Of a stretch of 44,926 nt of DNA, positions 1-7,586 are shown one piece after another. Within the stretch, counting starts at the first letter, position 1. The number at the start of each line of letters is the position of its first letter. The stretch is taken from positions 1-44,926 of the forward strand of contig JACQZX010000130.1 in assembly GCA_016213665.1 (NCBI GenBank), in the 5' to 3' direction. The notes beneath the pieces were generated by a model. That model did not search any database. It was not told the origin of the DNA and saw only the letters and a list, made by a program, of their open reading frames with translations. A program made the position numbers and the translations under genes. This DNA is from Actinomycetota bacterium. GTDB lineage: Bacteria; Actinomycetota; Acidimicrobiia; Acidimicrobiales; Ilumatobacteraceae.

Positions 1-197
1 CCCCAATCGTCGGCAACGATGTGGGCGATGCCGTACTCGGTACGCGTGATCTGCGCTGAGTACCCGGATGCCGAGGTGTTCGCGGCGACCGTTGTAGTCG
101 CTGCCACAGTGTCGGTGCTGTCGGAGGTTGCGCCGTCGTCGCTACAAGCGGCAACGACGAGGATGGCGGCGAGGAAGGCCCGTGAACGTTTGTGCAT
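1..197 (-). CDS. Penicillin acylase family (S45) lipoprotein, N-terminal part
   Basis: Only the first 65 codons lie in the window and the gene runs off the left edge. The ATG at 197-195 opens a lipoprotein signal peptide (charged MHKRSR, hydrophobic stretch, lipobox-like VVAAC with Cys near residue 18), then an Asp/Thr/Ser-rich linker. The last visible residues read ITRTEYGIAHIVADDWG, which matches the start of the alpha chain of S45 N-terminal nucleophile hydrolases (consensus like R-x-x-x-GIPHI-x-AxD). The family includes penicillin G acylase, aculeacin acylase and acyl-homoserine-lactone acylases such as PvdQ. The precursor would be exported, lipidated and cut autocatalytically. The catalytic Ser is outside the window, so substrate and activity cannot be judged. 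Confidence 0.7.
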   Translation of the reverse strand, partial: MHKRSRAFLAAILVVAACSDDGATSDSTDTVAATTTVAANTSASGYSAQITRTEYGIAHIVADDW

Positions 198-216
198 AGC
201 GCGAAGACTAGCCCTA

Positions 217-302
217 GGGCCTGCGCTGCGCTTCGGCTACTCCCCCTGGGGCCTGCGCTGCGCTTCGGCTACTCCCCCTGGGGCCTGCGCTGCGCTTCGG
301 CC
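217..302. repeat. 32-bp direct tandem repeat, about 2.7 copies
   Basis: Copies begin at 217, 249 and 281, each opening with GGGCCTGCGCTGCGCTTCGG. The first two continue identically with CTACTCCCCCTG and the third stops after 22 bases. The unit contains a CTTCGG tetraloop-like core and GC-rich self-complementary pieces (GCGC, GGGG/CCCC). The array lies between the acylase start (197) and the acyl-CoA dehydrogenase, and it supplies that gene's last codons and stop (269-271). Confidence 0.9.
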
Positions 303-1501
303 CAGCTGAGTCCCTTCGTCACGTCAACGTCGCGCGGCAGGCCGAGAACTCGCTCGCCGATGATGTTGCGTTGCACGGCCCAAGTGCCGCCACCGATCGT
401 CAACGCCTGACTGAACAGGAACCCGTCGTGCCACCCGGGATGCAACAGACCGCCAGCCGGCTTATCAGGTCCAAGACTTCTCGAATCATCGTCGGCGAAG
501 GCACCACCACCATCACCACCGCCGCCGCCGGTCAACATCGCCGCCGCCCCGATGCAATCGCGGGCGAGGCTCATCACGTGTTGGCCATGTTCGTCGGCGA
601 GCAGTTTTCGAATACTCGCCTCGGGGCCGGGCTGCTCCCCCTTCAGCGTCGCCGTCAGCGTTCGCATTCGGATGAGATCGAGCAAGACGTGCTCGGTGTG
701 CACCCGCGCGATCCGTTGCCGCAAGGTCGAGTCGCACACCGGCCCTTGCTCGCGAATGCTCTCGATCAACTCGGCCGCGGTCGGGCCATTGCCCCACAGG
801 ACCCCACCCGTGCTTAGCGAAACACGCTCATTGCCGAGCGTCACCTTCGCCAGCCGCCAACCGTCGTTGAGCTCGCCGACCAGATTGTGGGCAGGTATCC
901 GGACATCGGTGAAGAAGACCTCGTTGAAGGTGTGGCCGCCCGTCATCTCCGTGATCGGCCGCACCTCGATACCGGGGAGGTCCATCGGGCAAATGAAGTA
1001 GGAGACACCCTTGTGTTTGGGCACGTCGGGATCCGTGCGCGCGATCAAGATGCCGAACTGCGAGTGCTGCGCTCCACTGGTCCAGGTTTTCTGCCCGTTG
1101 ACCACGAACTCGTCGCCATCGCGGACGGCACGGGTACCGAGGTTGGCGAGATCGCTGCCGGCCGCAGGCTCGCTGAAGAGCTGACACCAGAACTCGTCGC
1201 CCGACAGCAACGGCGACAGATAGCGCTGCTTTTGCGCTTCGGTGCCGGCGTACAGCAGCGTCGGGCCCGCCCAGCCGATACCGATCGGGTTGGTCGGCCT
1301 GCGAATTCCGGCGCGCTGCAGTTCGTCGTCGATGATCAACTGATGAACCGCGTCGGCGGCGAGCCCCCACGGCGGCGGCCAGTGCGGCGCCACGTAACCG
1401 ACTTCGGCCAACTCGCGCCCCGACGGTCGCGGGTTCGCATCCAGCCAGCGACGAACGGCGAGCCTGCGCGGATCGTCAGCGGGTGGTAATTCGAAGTCCA
1501 T
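269..1501 (-). CDS. Acyl-CoA dehydrogenase (FadE-type)
   Basis: This 410-aa flavoprotein would oxidise an acyl-CoA to the 2,3-enoyl-CoA in beta-oxidation. Visible family signatures are QLFSEPAAGSDLA (residues about 108-120), the flavin-contacting QKTWTSGAQHSQFGILIART segment, and a C-terminal IGGGTWAVQRNIIGERVLG block. That block carries GGGT where classical enzymes have YEGT, as in many actinobacterial FadE proteins linked to sterol or branched-acid catabolism. A glycine-rich insertion (GGGGGDGGG, near residues 323-331) sits in the C-terminal helical domain and is unusual. The final AEAQRRPQGE is encoded by the 32-bp repeat, so the natural C terminus was probably altered. The gene diverges from an acyl-CoA synthetase with 73 bp between starts, suggesting co-regulation in one degradation pathway. 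The substrate is unknown. Confidence 0.9.
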   Translation of the reverse strand: MDFELPPADDPRRLAVRRWLDANPRPSGRELAEVGYVAPHWPPPWGLAADAVHQLIIDDELQRAGIRRPTNPIGIGWAGPTLLYAGTEAQKQRYLSPLLSGDEFWCQLFSEPAAGSDLANLGTRAVRDGDEFVVNGQKTWTSGAQHSQFGILIARTDPDVPKHKGVSYFICPMDLPGIEVRPITEMTGGHTFNEVFFTDVRIPAHNLVGELNDGWRLAKVTLGNERVSLSTGGVLWGNGPTAAELIESIREQGPVCDSTLRQRIARVHTEHVLLDLIRMRTLTATLKGEQPGPEASIRKLLADEHGQHVMSLARDCIGAAAMLTGGGGGDGGGAFADDDSRSLGPDKPAGGLLHPGWHDGFLFSQALTIGGGTWAVQRNIIGERVLGLPRDVDVTKGLSWAEAQRRPQGE

Positions 1502-1507
1502 ACGTCA

Positions 1508-1536
1508 TTGACATTACCGACTGCGAGCACCATGAC
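1508..1536 (+). promoter_or_regulatory. Possible -35/-10 promoter for the acyl-CoA synthetase
   Basis: A perfect TTGACA lies at 1508-1513 in the 73-bp gap between the divergent genes. At 17 bp spacing it is followed by CATGAC (1531-1536), which matches TATAAT at only three positions. Weak support; no transcript data. Confidence 0.25.
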
Positions 1537-1574
1537 TTAGGTGACGCCACGGCGTGCGAGTACCGTCGGCCGCG

Positions 1575-3203
1575 ATGAGCGGTGGCTGGAACTTTGCGGA
1601 GATGTGGGAACGCAACGCCGACCGCTTTCCCGACGCCCTCGCGCAGCAGCAGGCTGACAGGTCGTATTCCTGGAGCGAGTTCGACAGGCGCGCCGACGGC
1701 ATCGCCGCAACCCTGATTGCGGCCGGCGCTCTCCGACAGGACAAGGTCGCGCACTACCTGTACAACTGTCCCGAATACATGGAGAGCATGTTCGGCCTGT
1801 TCAAGGCCGGTCTGGTGCCGGTGAACACCAACTATCGCTATACCGCCGACGAGTTGGCGTATCTATGGGACAACTGTGACGCCGTCGCGGTCATCTTTCA
1901 CGGCGCGCTGGCCGCACACTGTGACGAAGTACGCCACCGGGTTCCGAATGTTCGTTCCTGGATTTGGGTCGACGACGGCAGTGGGCCGCGCCCACCGTGG
2001 GCCGTCGCGTACGAGGAGTGTGCTGCGGACGCGGCCCAGCGAGTGAAGCCGCCGTGGGGCCGCAGCCCCGACGACCTCTACATCCTCTACACCGGCGGCA
2101 CGACAGGCATGCCCAAAGGAGTGATGTGGCGACAGGACGACCTTGTCGCCAGTCTCGACGGTGCTTCCCGGCACCCGCTACCGGCGACACCGGGTTGGGA
2201 CGAGTTCGAAGCCCGCATCGCCAAACCCGGTCCGCGCAACATTCCGGCGGCGCCACTGATGCACGGCACCGGCGCGTTCAACGCAATGTGGAACCTCGTG
2301 CTCGCAGGCTCCGTGACCACACTGCCCAGTCGGCACTTCGATCCGGTCGAACTGCTCGGCGCGATCGAGGCGCACCGGGCGAACAGCATCTCGATCGTCG
2401 GCGACGCGTTCGCGAAACCGATCCTGCGCGCGCTCGACGCGGAACCACGGCGGTGGGACATCTCCTCGTTGCGCATTGCGTTCAGCAGCGGGGTGATCTG
2501 GGCGGCCGAGACCAAGGCGGGCCTACTGCGCCACAACCCGCGCTTGATCCTGATCGACAGCCTGGGAAGCAGCGAGGCAGTAGGCATGGCCAGCAGCGTC
2601 GTCACCTCCGAATCCGCCGGCACCACCGCCGAATTTCGGGCGGGACCGAACACAAGAGTTCTCACCGAGGACGGCCGTGAGGTATCCGCGGGCAGCGGCG
2701 AGCGCGGGCAAGTCGCGCTGCGCGGCCGAACACCAGCGGGCTACTACAAGGACGCGGCCAAGACCGCCGCCACTTTTGTTATGCACGAGGGCGTGCGCTG
2801 GAGCATCCCGGGTGACTGGGCAGAGGTGATGGCCGACGGAACGTTGAAGCTCTACGGCCGCGGCAGCCAGTGCATCAACACCGGTGGCGAGAAGGTCTAC
2901 CCCGAGGAGGTGGAGGAGATTCTCAAGCTGCACCCCAGCGTCGCCGACGCCGCGGTGGTCGGCGTACCGGATGATCGCTTCGGCGAGGCGGTGACGGCTC
3001 TCGTGGAATTGCACGCCGACGCGGTTTTCGACGCGGCGGCGCTCATCGCGCACGTGCACAGCAGTCTGGCGGGCTTCAAGGCACCCAAGCGCGTGCTGGC
3101 GATCGCGACAGTGGGGCGGGCGGCCAACGGCAAGCTCGACTACAAGCGTCTGCGCTCCGAAGCGCACCGTCAGCTGGGACTCCAGTCGCCACCCGAACCC
3201 TGA
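1575..3203 (+). CDS. Acyl-CoA synthetase (AMP-forming, FadD-like)
   Basis: This 542-aa member of the ANL adenylating superfamily activates a carboxylic acid with ATP and joins it to CoA. The P-loop YTGGTTGMPKGV is near residues 172-183. The C-terminal hinge region reads YGRGSQCINTGGEKVYPEEV, and the catalytic lysine is expected in the terminal NGKLDYKRL. I chose the ATG at 1575 (MSGGWNFAEMW), which starts just before the conserved N-terminal domain. An in-frame GTG at 1554 would add seven residues of no family character. It is transcribed away from the acyl-CoA dehydrogenase, so the pair likely performs activation and first oxidation of the same acid. Related Mycobacterium FadD proteins act on fatty acids or on sterol side chains and rings. 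The exact substrate cannot be read from the sequence. Confidence 0.9.
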   Translation: MSGGWNFAEMWERNADRFPDALAQQQADRSYSWSEFDRRADGIAATLIAAGALRQDKVAHYLYNCPEYMESMFGLFKAGLVPVNTNYRYTADELAYLWDNCDAVAVIFHGALAAHCDEVRHRVPNVRSWIWVDDGSGPRPPWAVAYEECAADAAQRVKPPWGRSPDDLYILYTGGTTGMPKGVMWRQDDLVASLDGASRHPLPATPGWDEFEARIAKPGPRNIPAAPLMHGTGAFNAMWNLVLAGSVTTLPSRHFDPVELLGAIEAHRANSISIVGDAFAKPILRALDAEPRRWDISSLRIAFSSGVIWAAETKAGLLRHNPRLILIDSLGSSEAVGMASSVVTSESAGTTAEFRAGPNTRVLTEDGREVSAGSGERGQVALRGRTPAGYYKDAAKTAATFVMHEGVRWSIPGDWAEVMADGTLKLYGRGSQCINTGGEKVYPEEVEEILKLHPSVADAAVVGVPDDRFGEAVTALVELHADAVFDAAALIAHVHSSLAGFKAPKRVLAIATVGRAANGKLDYKRLRSEAHRQLGLQSPPEP

Positions 3204-3246
3204 TCAGGTGACATGATGGAAACGACTCGACAATAGGAGGCATCCG

Positions 3247-3510
3247 ATGAGTGACCAACCGATCCCCGGCCAGGTATCGAACGACCGCAGCGGTCCTAGT
3301 TTTGCTCTGATCCTGCTGGCCATCGTCGCGGCACTGGCAACTGTGTTCTTCCTGCAGAACGGCGAAGAGGTCGCGATCGACTTCTTGGTGTTCGAGAAGC
3401 TGACAACCATCCGCTGGTCAATCCTGATGGCAGTCGCTCTCGGCATTCTGCTCGATCGCGCGTTCAGCTTCTGGTGGCGGCGGCGACGGAGTAACAAGAA
3501 GAACAGCTGA
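3247..3510 (+). CDS. LapA-domain small membrane protein (DUF1049-like)
   Basis: An 87-aa protein with two predicted membrane segments (about residues 19-36 and 55-75) and a very basic C-terminal tail (RRRRSNKKNS). Between the helices is FFLQNGEEVAIDFLVF, resembling the LapA consensus (F-x-x-Q-N ... V-x-x-x-F). LapA domains take part in lipopolysaccharide assembly in proteobacteria, whereas the role in actinobacteria is not known. A perfect AGGAGG at 3235-3240 with 6-nt spacing fixes the start. The hydrolase gene begins 4 bp after its stop, so the two are likely co-transcribed. Confidence 0.8.
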   Translation: MSDQPIPGQVSNDRSGPSFALILLAIVAALATVFFLQNGEEVAIDFLVFEKLTTIRWSILMAVALGILLDRAFSFWWRRRRSNKKNS

Positions 3511-3513
3511 CCG

Positions 3514-4353
3514 ATGCTCGTCTCCTCGACGAGCGGCGTCGAGTTGGCAACGCACGATCTCGGCGGGACCGGCACGACGCTGCTGATCTCGCATGCCACC
3601 GGGTTCCATGGTCGCTGCTACTGGCCCATTGCCACACTCTTGGCAGACACCTTCCACAGCATGGCGTTCGACTATCGCGGTCACGGCGACACCGCCCGCC
3701 CGGAGGGCGGAATCGATTGGCAGCGCTACGGCGACGATGCGTTCGCGATGGCTACCCGGCTGACCCAAACGATCGGCGAGCCGATCGTTGCCTTCGGCCA
3801 CTCGATGGGCGGTGCCTCGCTGTTGATGGCCGCACACCGAGACCCGACGCTCTTTCGTCGCATCATCGCGTTCGAGCCGATCGTGTTCCCGCCCCCAAAC
3901 GTCGCTGCCGACGATAACCCCGAAAGCATGCTCGTCGCTGCCGCCCGCCGTCGGCGGACGACTTTCCCGTCGTACGAGGAAGCAATCGCGCACTACTCGT
4001 CGAAGCCACCGTTGAACGCGTTCACAGCCGACGCGCTCGCGGCGTACGTCCGACACGGTTTCATCTCCGATCCGGATGGCACGATTCACCTCAAGTGTCT
4101 CCCGGCGACGGAGGCCGACACGTTCGCCGGCGGTGGACTGCACGGCACGTGGGATCGGTTGCCCGAGATCGCGACCGAAGTGTTGGTGGTCGGTGGGCGG
4201 CCCGAGGGCATCGGTCCCGCGACGATCGCCGGCAGGATTGCCGAGCGACTCCCCAACGGCCGGTACCTGCGGCGCGACGACCTCGATCACTTCGGCCCGA
4301 TGACCCACCCCGCGGAATGCGCCGAGATCATCCGCGCCGAGATGAAGCGCTAA
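3514..4353 (+). CDS. Alpha/beta hydrolase
   Basis: A 279-aa cytoplasmic alpha/beta-fold hydrolase. The oxyanion-loop region reads SHATGFHG (residues about 26-33), the nucleophile elbow is GHSMGG (residues 95-100, Ser97), and the distal histidine lies in DHFGPMTHP near the C terminus. The N-terminal architecture, with DYRGHGD after the first strands, is typical of the lipase/esterase/epoxide hydrolase-like branch. It starts 4 bp after the LapA-like gene and is followed by a hairpin-forming gap. The substrate is not predictable; proximity to lipid genes makes an ester substrate plausible. Confidence 0.85.
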   Translation: MLVSSTSGVELATHDLGGTGTTLLISHATGFHGRCYWPIATLLADTFHSMAFDYRGHGDTARPEGGIDWQRYGDDAFAMATRLTQTIGEPIVAFGHSMGGASLLMAAHRDPTLFRRIIAFEPIVFPPPNVAADDNPESMLVAAARRRRTTFPSYEEAIAHYSSKPPLNAFTADALAAYVRHGFISDPDGTIHLKCLPATEADTFAGGGLHGTWDRLPEIATEVLVVGGRPEGIGPATIAGRIAERLPNGRYLRRDDLDHFGPMTHPAECAEIIRAEMKR

Positions 4354-4373
4354 CACCCAAGGGTCGAGCTTGT

Positions 4374-4411
4374 GTGAGCGAACAAACCCGGCGGCAGGTT
4401 TGTGAGCTCAC
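4374..4411. repeat. Imperfect inverted repeat, possible terminator or operator
   Basis: Arms GTGAGCGAACAAACC (4374-4388) and GGTTTGTGAGCTCAC (4397-4411) pair at 12 of 15 positions around an 8-nt loop. The right arm contains the palindrome GTGAGCTCAC. It lies 20 bp past the hydrolase stop and about 100 bp before the next start. There is no T-run, so a classical intrinsic terminator is uncertain. The rest of the 154-bp gap shows no gene. Confidence 0.5.
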
Positions 4412-4507
4412 CCAAACCGGCACCCGAGTCGTGAGTGACAGCCGACGCTCCAGCCCGTCCATGCTCAATCGTCGTACTGGCGCGCAGGTCTTCTCTACGA
4501 TGATCGC

Positions 4508-5329
4508 ATGTACCCGGTGCCAACCAGCATGTCGCCCAGTCGCGTCGAGGCGTTCACCGCCTGCCCGATGGCGTTTCGGTTCGCAAGCATCGAGAAAATT
4601 CCCGAACCGCCGAGCGCGCACATGACCAAGGGTTCGCTGGTTCATCGCGTGCTCGAGCTGTTGTACATGCAGCCGGCAACCGCGCGCACCATACAGTCCG
4701 CCGCGCAGGCATTCGAGCAAGCCGTCTCCGAGTACCAACTAGATCCCGAGTTCACGATGCTTGCACTCGACCCGGCACAGGAGCAGGCGTTCTTCGACGA
4801 TTGCTGGTCGCTGACGCAGGCCTACTTCGCGATGGAAGATCCCGCCCTCGTCCGCGAGATCGGTCTCGAACTTCGACTGGAGGCACAGGTCGGCGATCTC
4901 ACCCTGCGCGGCATCATCGACCGACTCGAACTCGATGCCGACGGGAAACTCGTCGTCACCGATTACAAGACCGGGCGCGCGCCGGGCCTGAAGTACGAAC
5001 AGAGCCGTCTGGCAGGCGTGCACTTCTATTCGTTCCTTTGCGAGGCGGTCTTCGGCCAGCGACCCGCCGCCATCCGGCTGATGTATCTGCGAACCGGAGA
5101 AACGATCACCGCCACTCCGTCGGCACAGTCGGTGAAGTTCATCACAACACGCACGACCGCCGTCTGGAAGGCGGTCGAGAAGGCATGCCAAACAGGCAAC
5201 TTCCGTCCGCGCGAAGGCGCGTTGTGTGGCTCTTGCGCGTTTCAGCCGTGGTGTCCGGCATTCGGCGGCGACCCCTCGCTCGCCGCCGTTGAGGCGCCGC
5301 TACGGTTCCGCCCAATGGCCCCAGCGTGA
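4508..5329 (+). CDS. RecB-family PD-(D/E)XK nuclease with Fe-S cluster
   Basis: A 273-aa stand-alone RecB/Cas4/AddB-like nuclease. The active-site pattern is visible as Asp138 in GIIDRLEL and Asp152-Tyr153-Lys154 in TDYKTG. Four cysteines in the spacing of a 4Fe-4S cluster are present: Cys19 near the N terminus and C240-x2-C243-x5-C249 near the C terminus. The family processes single-stranded DNA ends in repair, and many actinobacteria carry a short form of this length. A GTGA overlap joins it to the PAP2 phosphatase, which implies co-transcription but not an obvious shared function. No cas genes are near, so a CRISPR role is unlikely. Confidence 0.88.
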   Translation: MYPVPTSMSPSRVEAFTACPMAFRFASIEKIPEPPSAHMTKGSLVHRVLELLYMQPATARTIQSAAQAFEQAVSEYQLDPEFTMLALDPAQEQAFFDDCWSLTQAYFAMEDPALVREIGLELRLEAQVGDLTLRGIIDRLELDADGKLVVTDYKTGRAPGLKYEQSRLAGVHFYSFLCEAVFGQRPAAIRLMYLRTGETITATPSAQSVKFITTRTTAVWKAVEKACQTGNFRPREGALCGSCAFQPWCPAFGGDPSLAAVEAPLRFRPMAPA

Positions 5330-5856
5330 GCCGAGCCGTCGCGTCGTTCGACCTGTGGGCCGAGCGCGGTCTCGAGCGACTACGCGGCAACAGAATTGCC
5401 GACACCGTGTTCACTACTGCCAGCACGCTCGGCGACTTCAGTCTCATATGGCACTTGGTCGGGGCAACGCGCGGACTCACCAGCGAGTCACACGCCAACC
5501 AAGCCTTCGTGTTCTCGGCTCTCATCGGCATCGAAAGCCTGCTCGTCAATCAGGGCATCAAACGTTTGTTCCGGCGCACGCGCCCAACCGAAGCCGGCGA
5601 CAGCCGCTACCCCGTTCGCAAGCCGGCGACCAGCAGCTTTCCCAGCGGCCACGCGTCGGCCGCTTTCTTCGCGGCCACCGTACTCACCTACTGGAGTGGT
5701 CTTGCATGGGCGCCACTGCTGTTCGTTGCCGCAACCGTCGTTGGCACCAGTCGCGCGTTTGTGCGTATTCACCACGCGTCCGACATTGTGGGCGGCGCCC
5801 TCGTCGGGCTACTGCTCGGCCAGGCGGCGGTGGCCTTGTTGCGGGCGGTCGCCTGA
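5326..5856 (+). CDS. PAP2-superfamily membrane phosphatase
   Basis: A 176-aa integral membrane protein with all three acid-phosphatase motifs in order: KRLFRRTRP (KX6RP), PSGH in FPSGHAS, and SRAFVRIHHASD (SRX5HX3D). Hydrophobic helices surround the motifs. PAP2 enzymes remove phosphate from phosphatidic acid, undecaprenyl diphosphate or related lipids, with the active site at the membrane face. The GTG start overlaps the nuclease stop by 4 bases. The next gene is a WS/DGAT, so producing diacylglycerol for that enzyme is an attractive role, though undecaprenyl-diphosphate recycling is equally compatible with the motifs. Confidence 0.88.
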   Translation: MSRAVASFDLWAERGLERLRGNRIADTVFTTASTLGDFSLIWHLVGATRGLTSESHANQAFVFSALIGIESLLVNQGIKRLFRRTRPTEAGDSRYPVRKPATSSFPSGHASAAFFAATVLTYWSGLAWAPLLFVAATVVGTSRAFVRIHHASDIVGGALVGLLLGQAAVALLRAVA

Positions 5857-5882
5857 GAAGCTCGGCGCGGTAGTCTCGAATC

Positions 5883-7274
5883 ATGGCCGACCTGCCCCAT
5901 TTCGATCGCAAGATGAGCGACGCCGAAGGGTTGATGTGGCGGCTGGAGAAAGATCCCCACCTCAGTAGCACGTTTGCCAACGTCACGATTCTCGACCGAC
6001 CGCCCGACTTCGATCGTTTGCTCCACCGACTCGATCGGGCCACGTATGCGGTTCCACGCCTTCGCCAACGAGTCCAGTCGGCGCCGTTCAATCTCACCGC
6101 ACCGATGTGGGTCGACGACGCCAACTTCGATCTGCGTTACCACGTGCGGCACATGGCGTTGCCGCAGCCGGGAAGCATGCGACAACTCCTCGACCTCGCC
6201 AGCCTGATCGCCTGCGATGCTTACGATCGCACGCGGCCGCTTTGGCAGTTCGTGATCGTCGACGGTTTGAGTGGCAACAAGAGCGCACTGATCCAGAAGT
6301 TGCATCACACGATTGTCGATGGCGAGGGCGGCGTGCAGCTTTCGCTGCAATTCCTCGACTTCGAACGCGAGGCGGCCGATCCGCCGGCTATCGATCCGGA
6401 ACTGATCGCAGCCGCACAGGCCGCTGCCGATCTCGAGGGCCCGCCACCCGACCTGCTGCGCGAGTTGTTAGGTGGCAGCCTTCGCCTTCCGCTTGGGCTG
6501 TTGAAACAGATCAGAGACCTGCTCGGTGACCCTGCGGGCATATCGGTCGCCGGGTCCGCTGCGGCCGACACGATCCGCAGCGTGATGCAGCAACTCAGCG
6601 ACACCGAAGCCGCGCGATCGCCGCTATGGAAACGACGATCGTTGCAACGCCGCATGGAAGTCCTGCGCGCTCCCTTCGGCGAGACCAAGCACGCCGCCAA
6701 ACGCCTCGGGGGCACACTCAACACCGCGTTCCTCGCCGCCGCTGCCGAGGCCGCCGGCCGCTACCACCGCGAACTCGACGCGCCGGTCGACGAGTTGCGG
6801 TCGAGCATGGCCATCAGCACGCGCACCGATTCCTCGGGCGCGAATGCATTTTCGCTGGCAAGAATGCTCGTGCCTACCGGTGAGATGCCGATCGAGGAAC
6901 GTTTCCTCGCCATCCAGGCCGCGGCGGCAGCCGCCAAGGAAGCATCGGCGACGGCTTCGCTCGAAACTCTCGCGGCAGTCGCCTCCGCACTGCCGACCAG
7001 CCTGATCACGCGCCTCGCGCGTCAGCAGGCACAAACCGTCGACTTCGCGACCAGCAATGTGCGTGCGTCGCCAGTACCACTCTTCATGGCGGGCGCCGAA
7101 TTACTGGAGAACTATCCGGTCGGGCCGCTCGCCGGTGTCGCGTTCAACCTCACCTTGCTGAGCTACAACCACAGCCTCGACATGGGCGTGAACATCGACA
7201 CAGCTGCAGTCACAGAACCCGACCGCTTGCGCGATTGTCTGCAGCGCGCGTTCGACGACCTAGCCGCCGCTTGA
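5883..7274 (+). CDS. WS/DGAT family acyltransferase
   Basis: This 463-aa protein has the full length and the active-site motif HHTIVDG (His141-His142 to Asp146-Gly147) of bacterial wax ester synthase/diacylglycerol acyltransferases. It begins with the family-typical stretch containing DAEGLMWRLE. These enzymes move an acyl group from acyl-CoA to a fatty alcohol or diacylglycerol at the membrane, making storage wax or triacylglycerol. It lies 26 bp after the PAP2 phosphatase, in the same direction, which fits phosphatidate to diacylglycerol to triacylglycerol. Whether the acceptor is an alcohol or diacylglycerol cannot be told from sequence alone. Confidence 0.93.
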   Translation: MADLPHFDRKMSDAEGLMWRLEKDPHLSSTFANVTILDRPPDFDRLLHRLDRATYAVPRLRQRVQSAPFNLTAPMWVDDANFDLRYHVRHMALPQPGSMRQLLDLASLIACDAYDRTRPLWQFVIVDGLSGNKSALIQKLHHTIVDGEGGVQLSLQFLDFEREAADPPAIDPELIAAAQAAADLEGPPPDLLRELLGGSLRLPLGLLKQIRDLLGDPAGISVAGSAAADTIRSVMQQLSDTEAARSPLWKRRSLQRRMEVLRAPFGETKHAAKRLGGTLNTAFLAAAAEAAGRYHRELDAPVDELRSSMAISTRTDSSGANAFSLARMLVPTGEMPIEERFLAIQAAAAAAKEASATASLETLAAVASALPTSLITRLARQQAQTVDFATSNVRASPVPLFMAGAELLENYPVGPLAGVAFNLTLLSYNHSLDMGVNIDTAAVTEPDRLRDCLQRAFDDLAAA

Positions 7275-7284
7275 CACCGACCGG

Positions 7285-7482
7285 TTAGTTGCCGGCCGCA
7301 ACATTGGCTGGCATGGTCAGCAATGTGCGCACGTCGAGCAGGACATTGGTGATCTCGCCGGACGAGACGAGTTCACGACTCATCATCTGTGACAGCGCCT
7401 TGTCGATAACAGTGAGCGCTACGTGGATGACGACTTCGTTGGTCTCGGTGCCGGTAGTCGGCGTCTCGGTCGTCTGGGTCAC
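7285..7482 (-). CDS. Small hypothetical protein (65 aa)
   Basis: The start is set at the GTG at 7482-7480, because AGGAG (7493-7489) stands 6 nt upstream of it. A longer reading from 7548 has no ribosome site. The product has a Thr/Glu-rich first 16 residues, then a hydrophobic, probably helical part (VVIHVALTVIDKALSQMMSR ... LLDVRTLLTM). It converges on the WS/DGAT gene with 10 bp between stops and diverges from the SDR gene. I do not recognise the family. An association with lipid storage particles is conceivable from position only. Confidence 0.6.
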   Translation of the reverse strand: MTQTTETPTTGTETNEVVIHVALTVIDKALSQMMSRELVSSGEITNVLLDVRTLLTMPANVAAGN

Positions 7483-7586
7483 GGTGGGCTCCTTCGCAAG
7501 TTGGGCGTGTCGCGAACGTATCTCGCGCGCAGCAAGCTCGCGCGTCATGGTACCGGCAAAACTCGGGGGCGAGATAGTTTGGCCGG

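Noticed and set aside
217-302. CRISPR array
   Set aside because: The copies are directly adjacent without unique spacers, and no cas genes are nearby.
3418-4356. Minus-strand frame of 312 codons opposite the alpha/beta hydrolase
   Set aside because: Arg/Gly/Val-rich shadow with no family features; the hydrolase on the other strand has a complete catalytic pattern.
4508-5329. Cas4 of a CRISPR system
   Set aside because: The protein is Cas4/RecB-like with an Fe-S cluster, but there is no Cas1/Cas2 or repeat array; a housekeeping repair nuclease is more likely.
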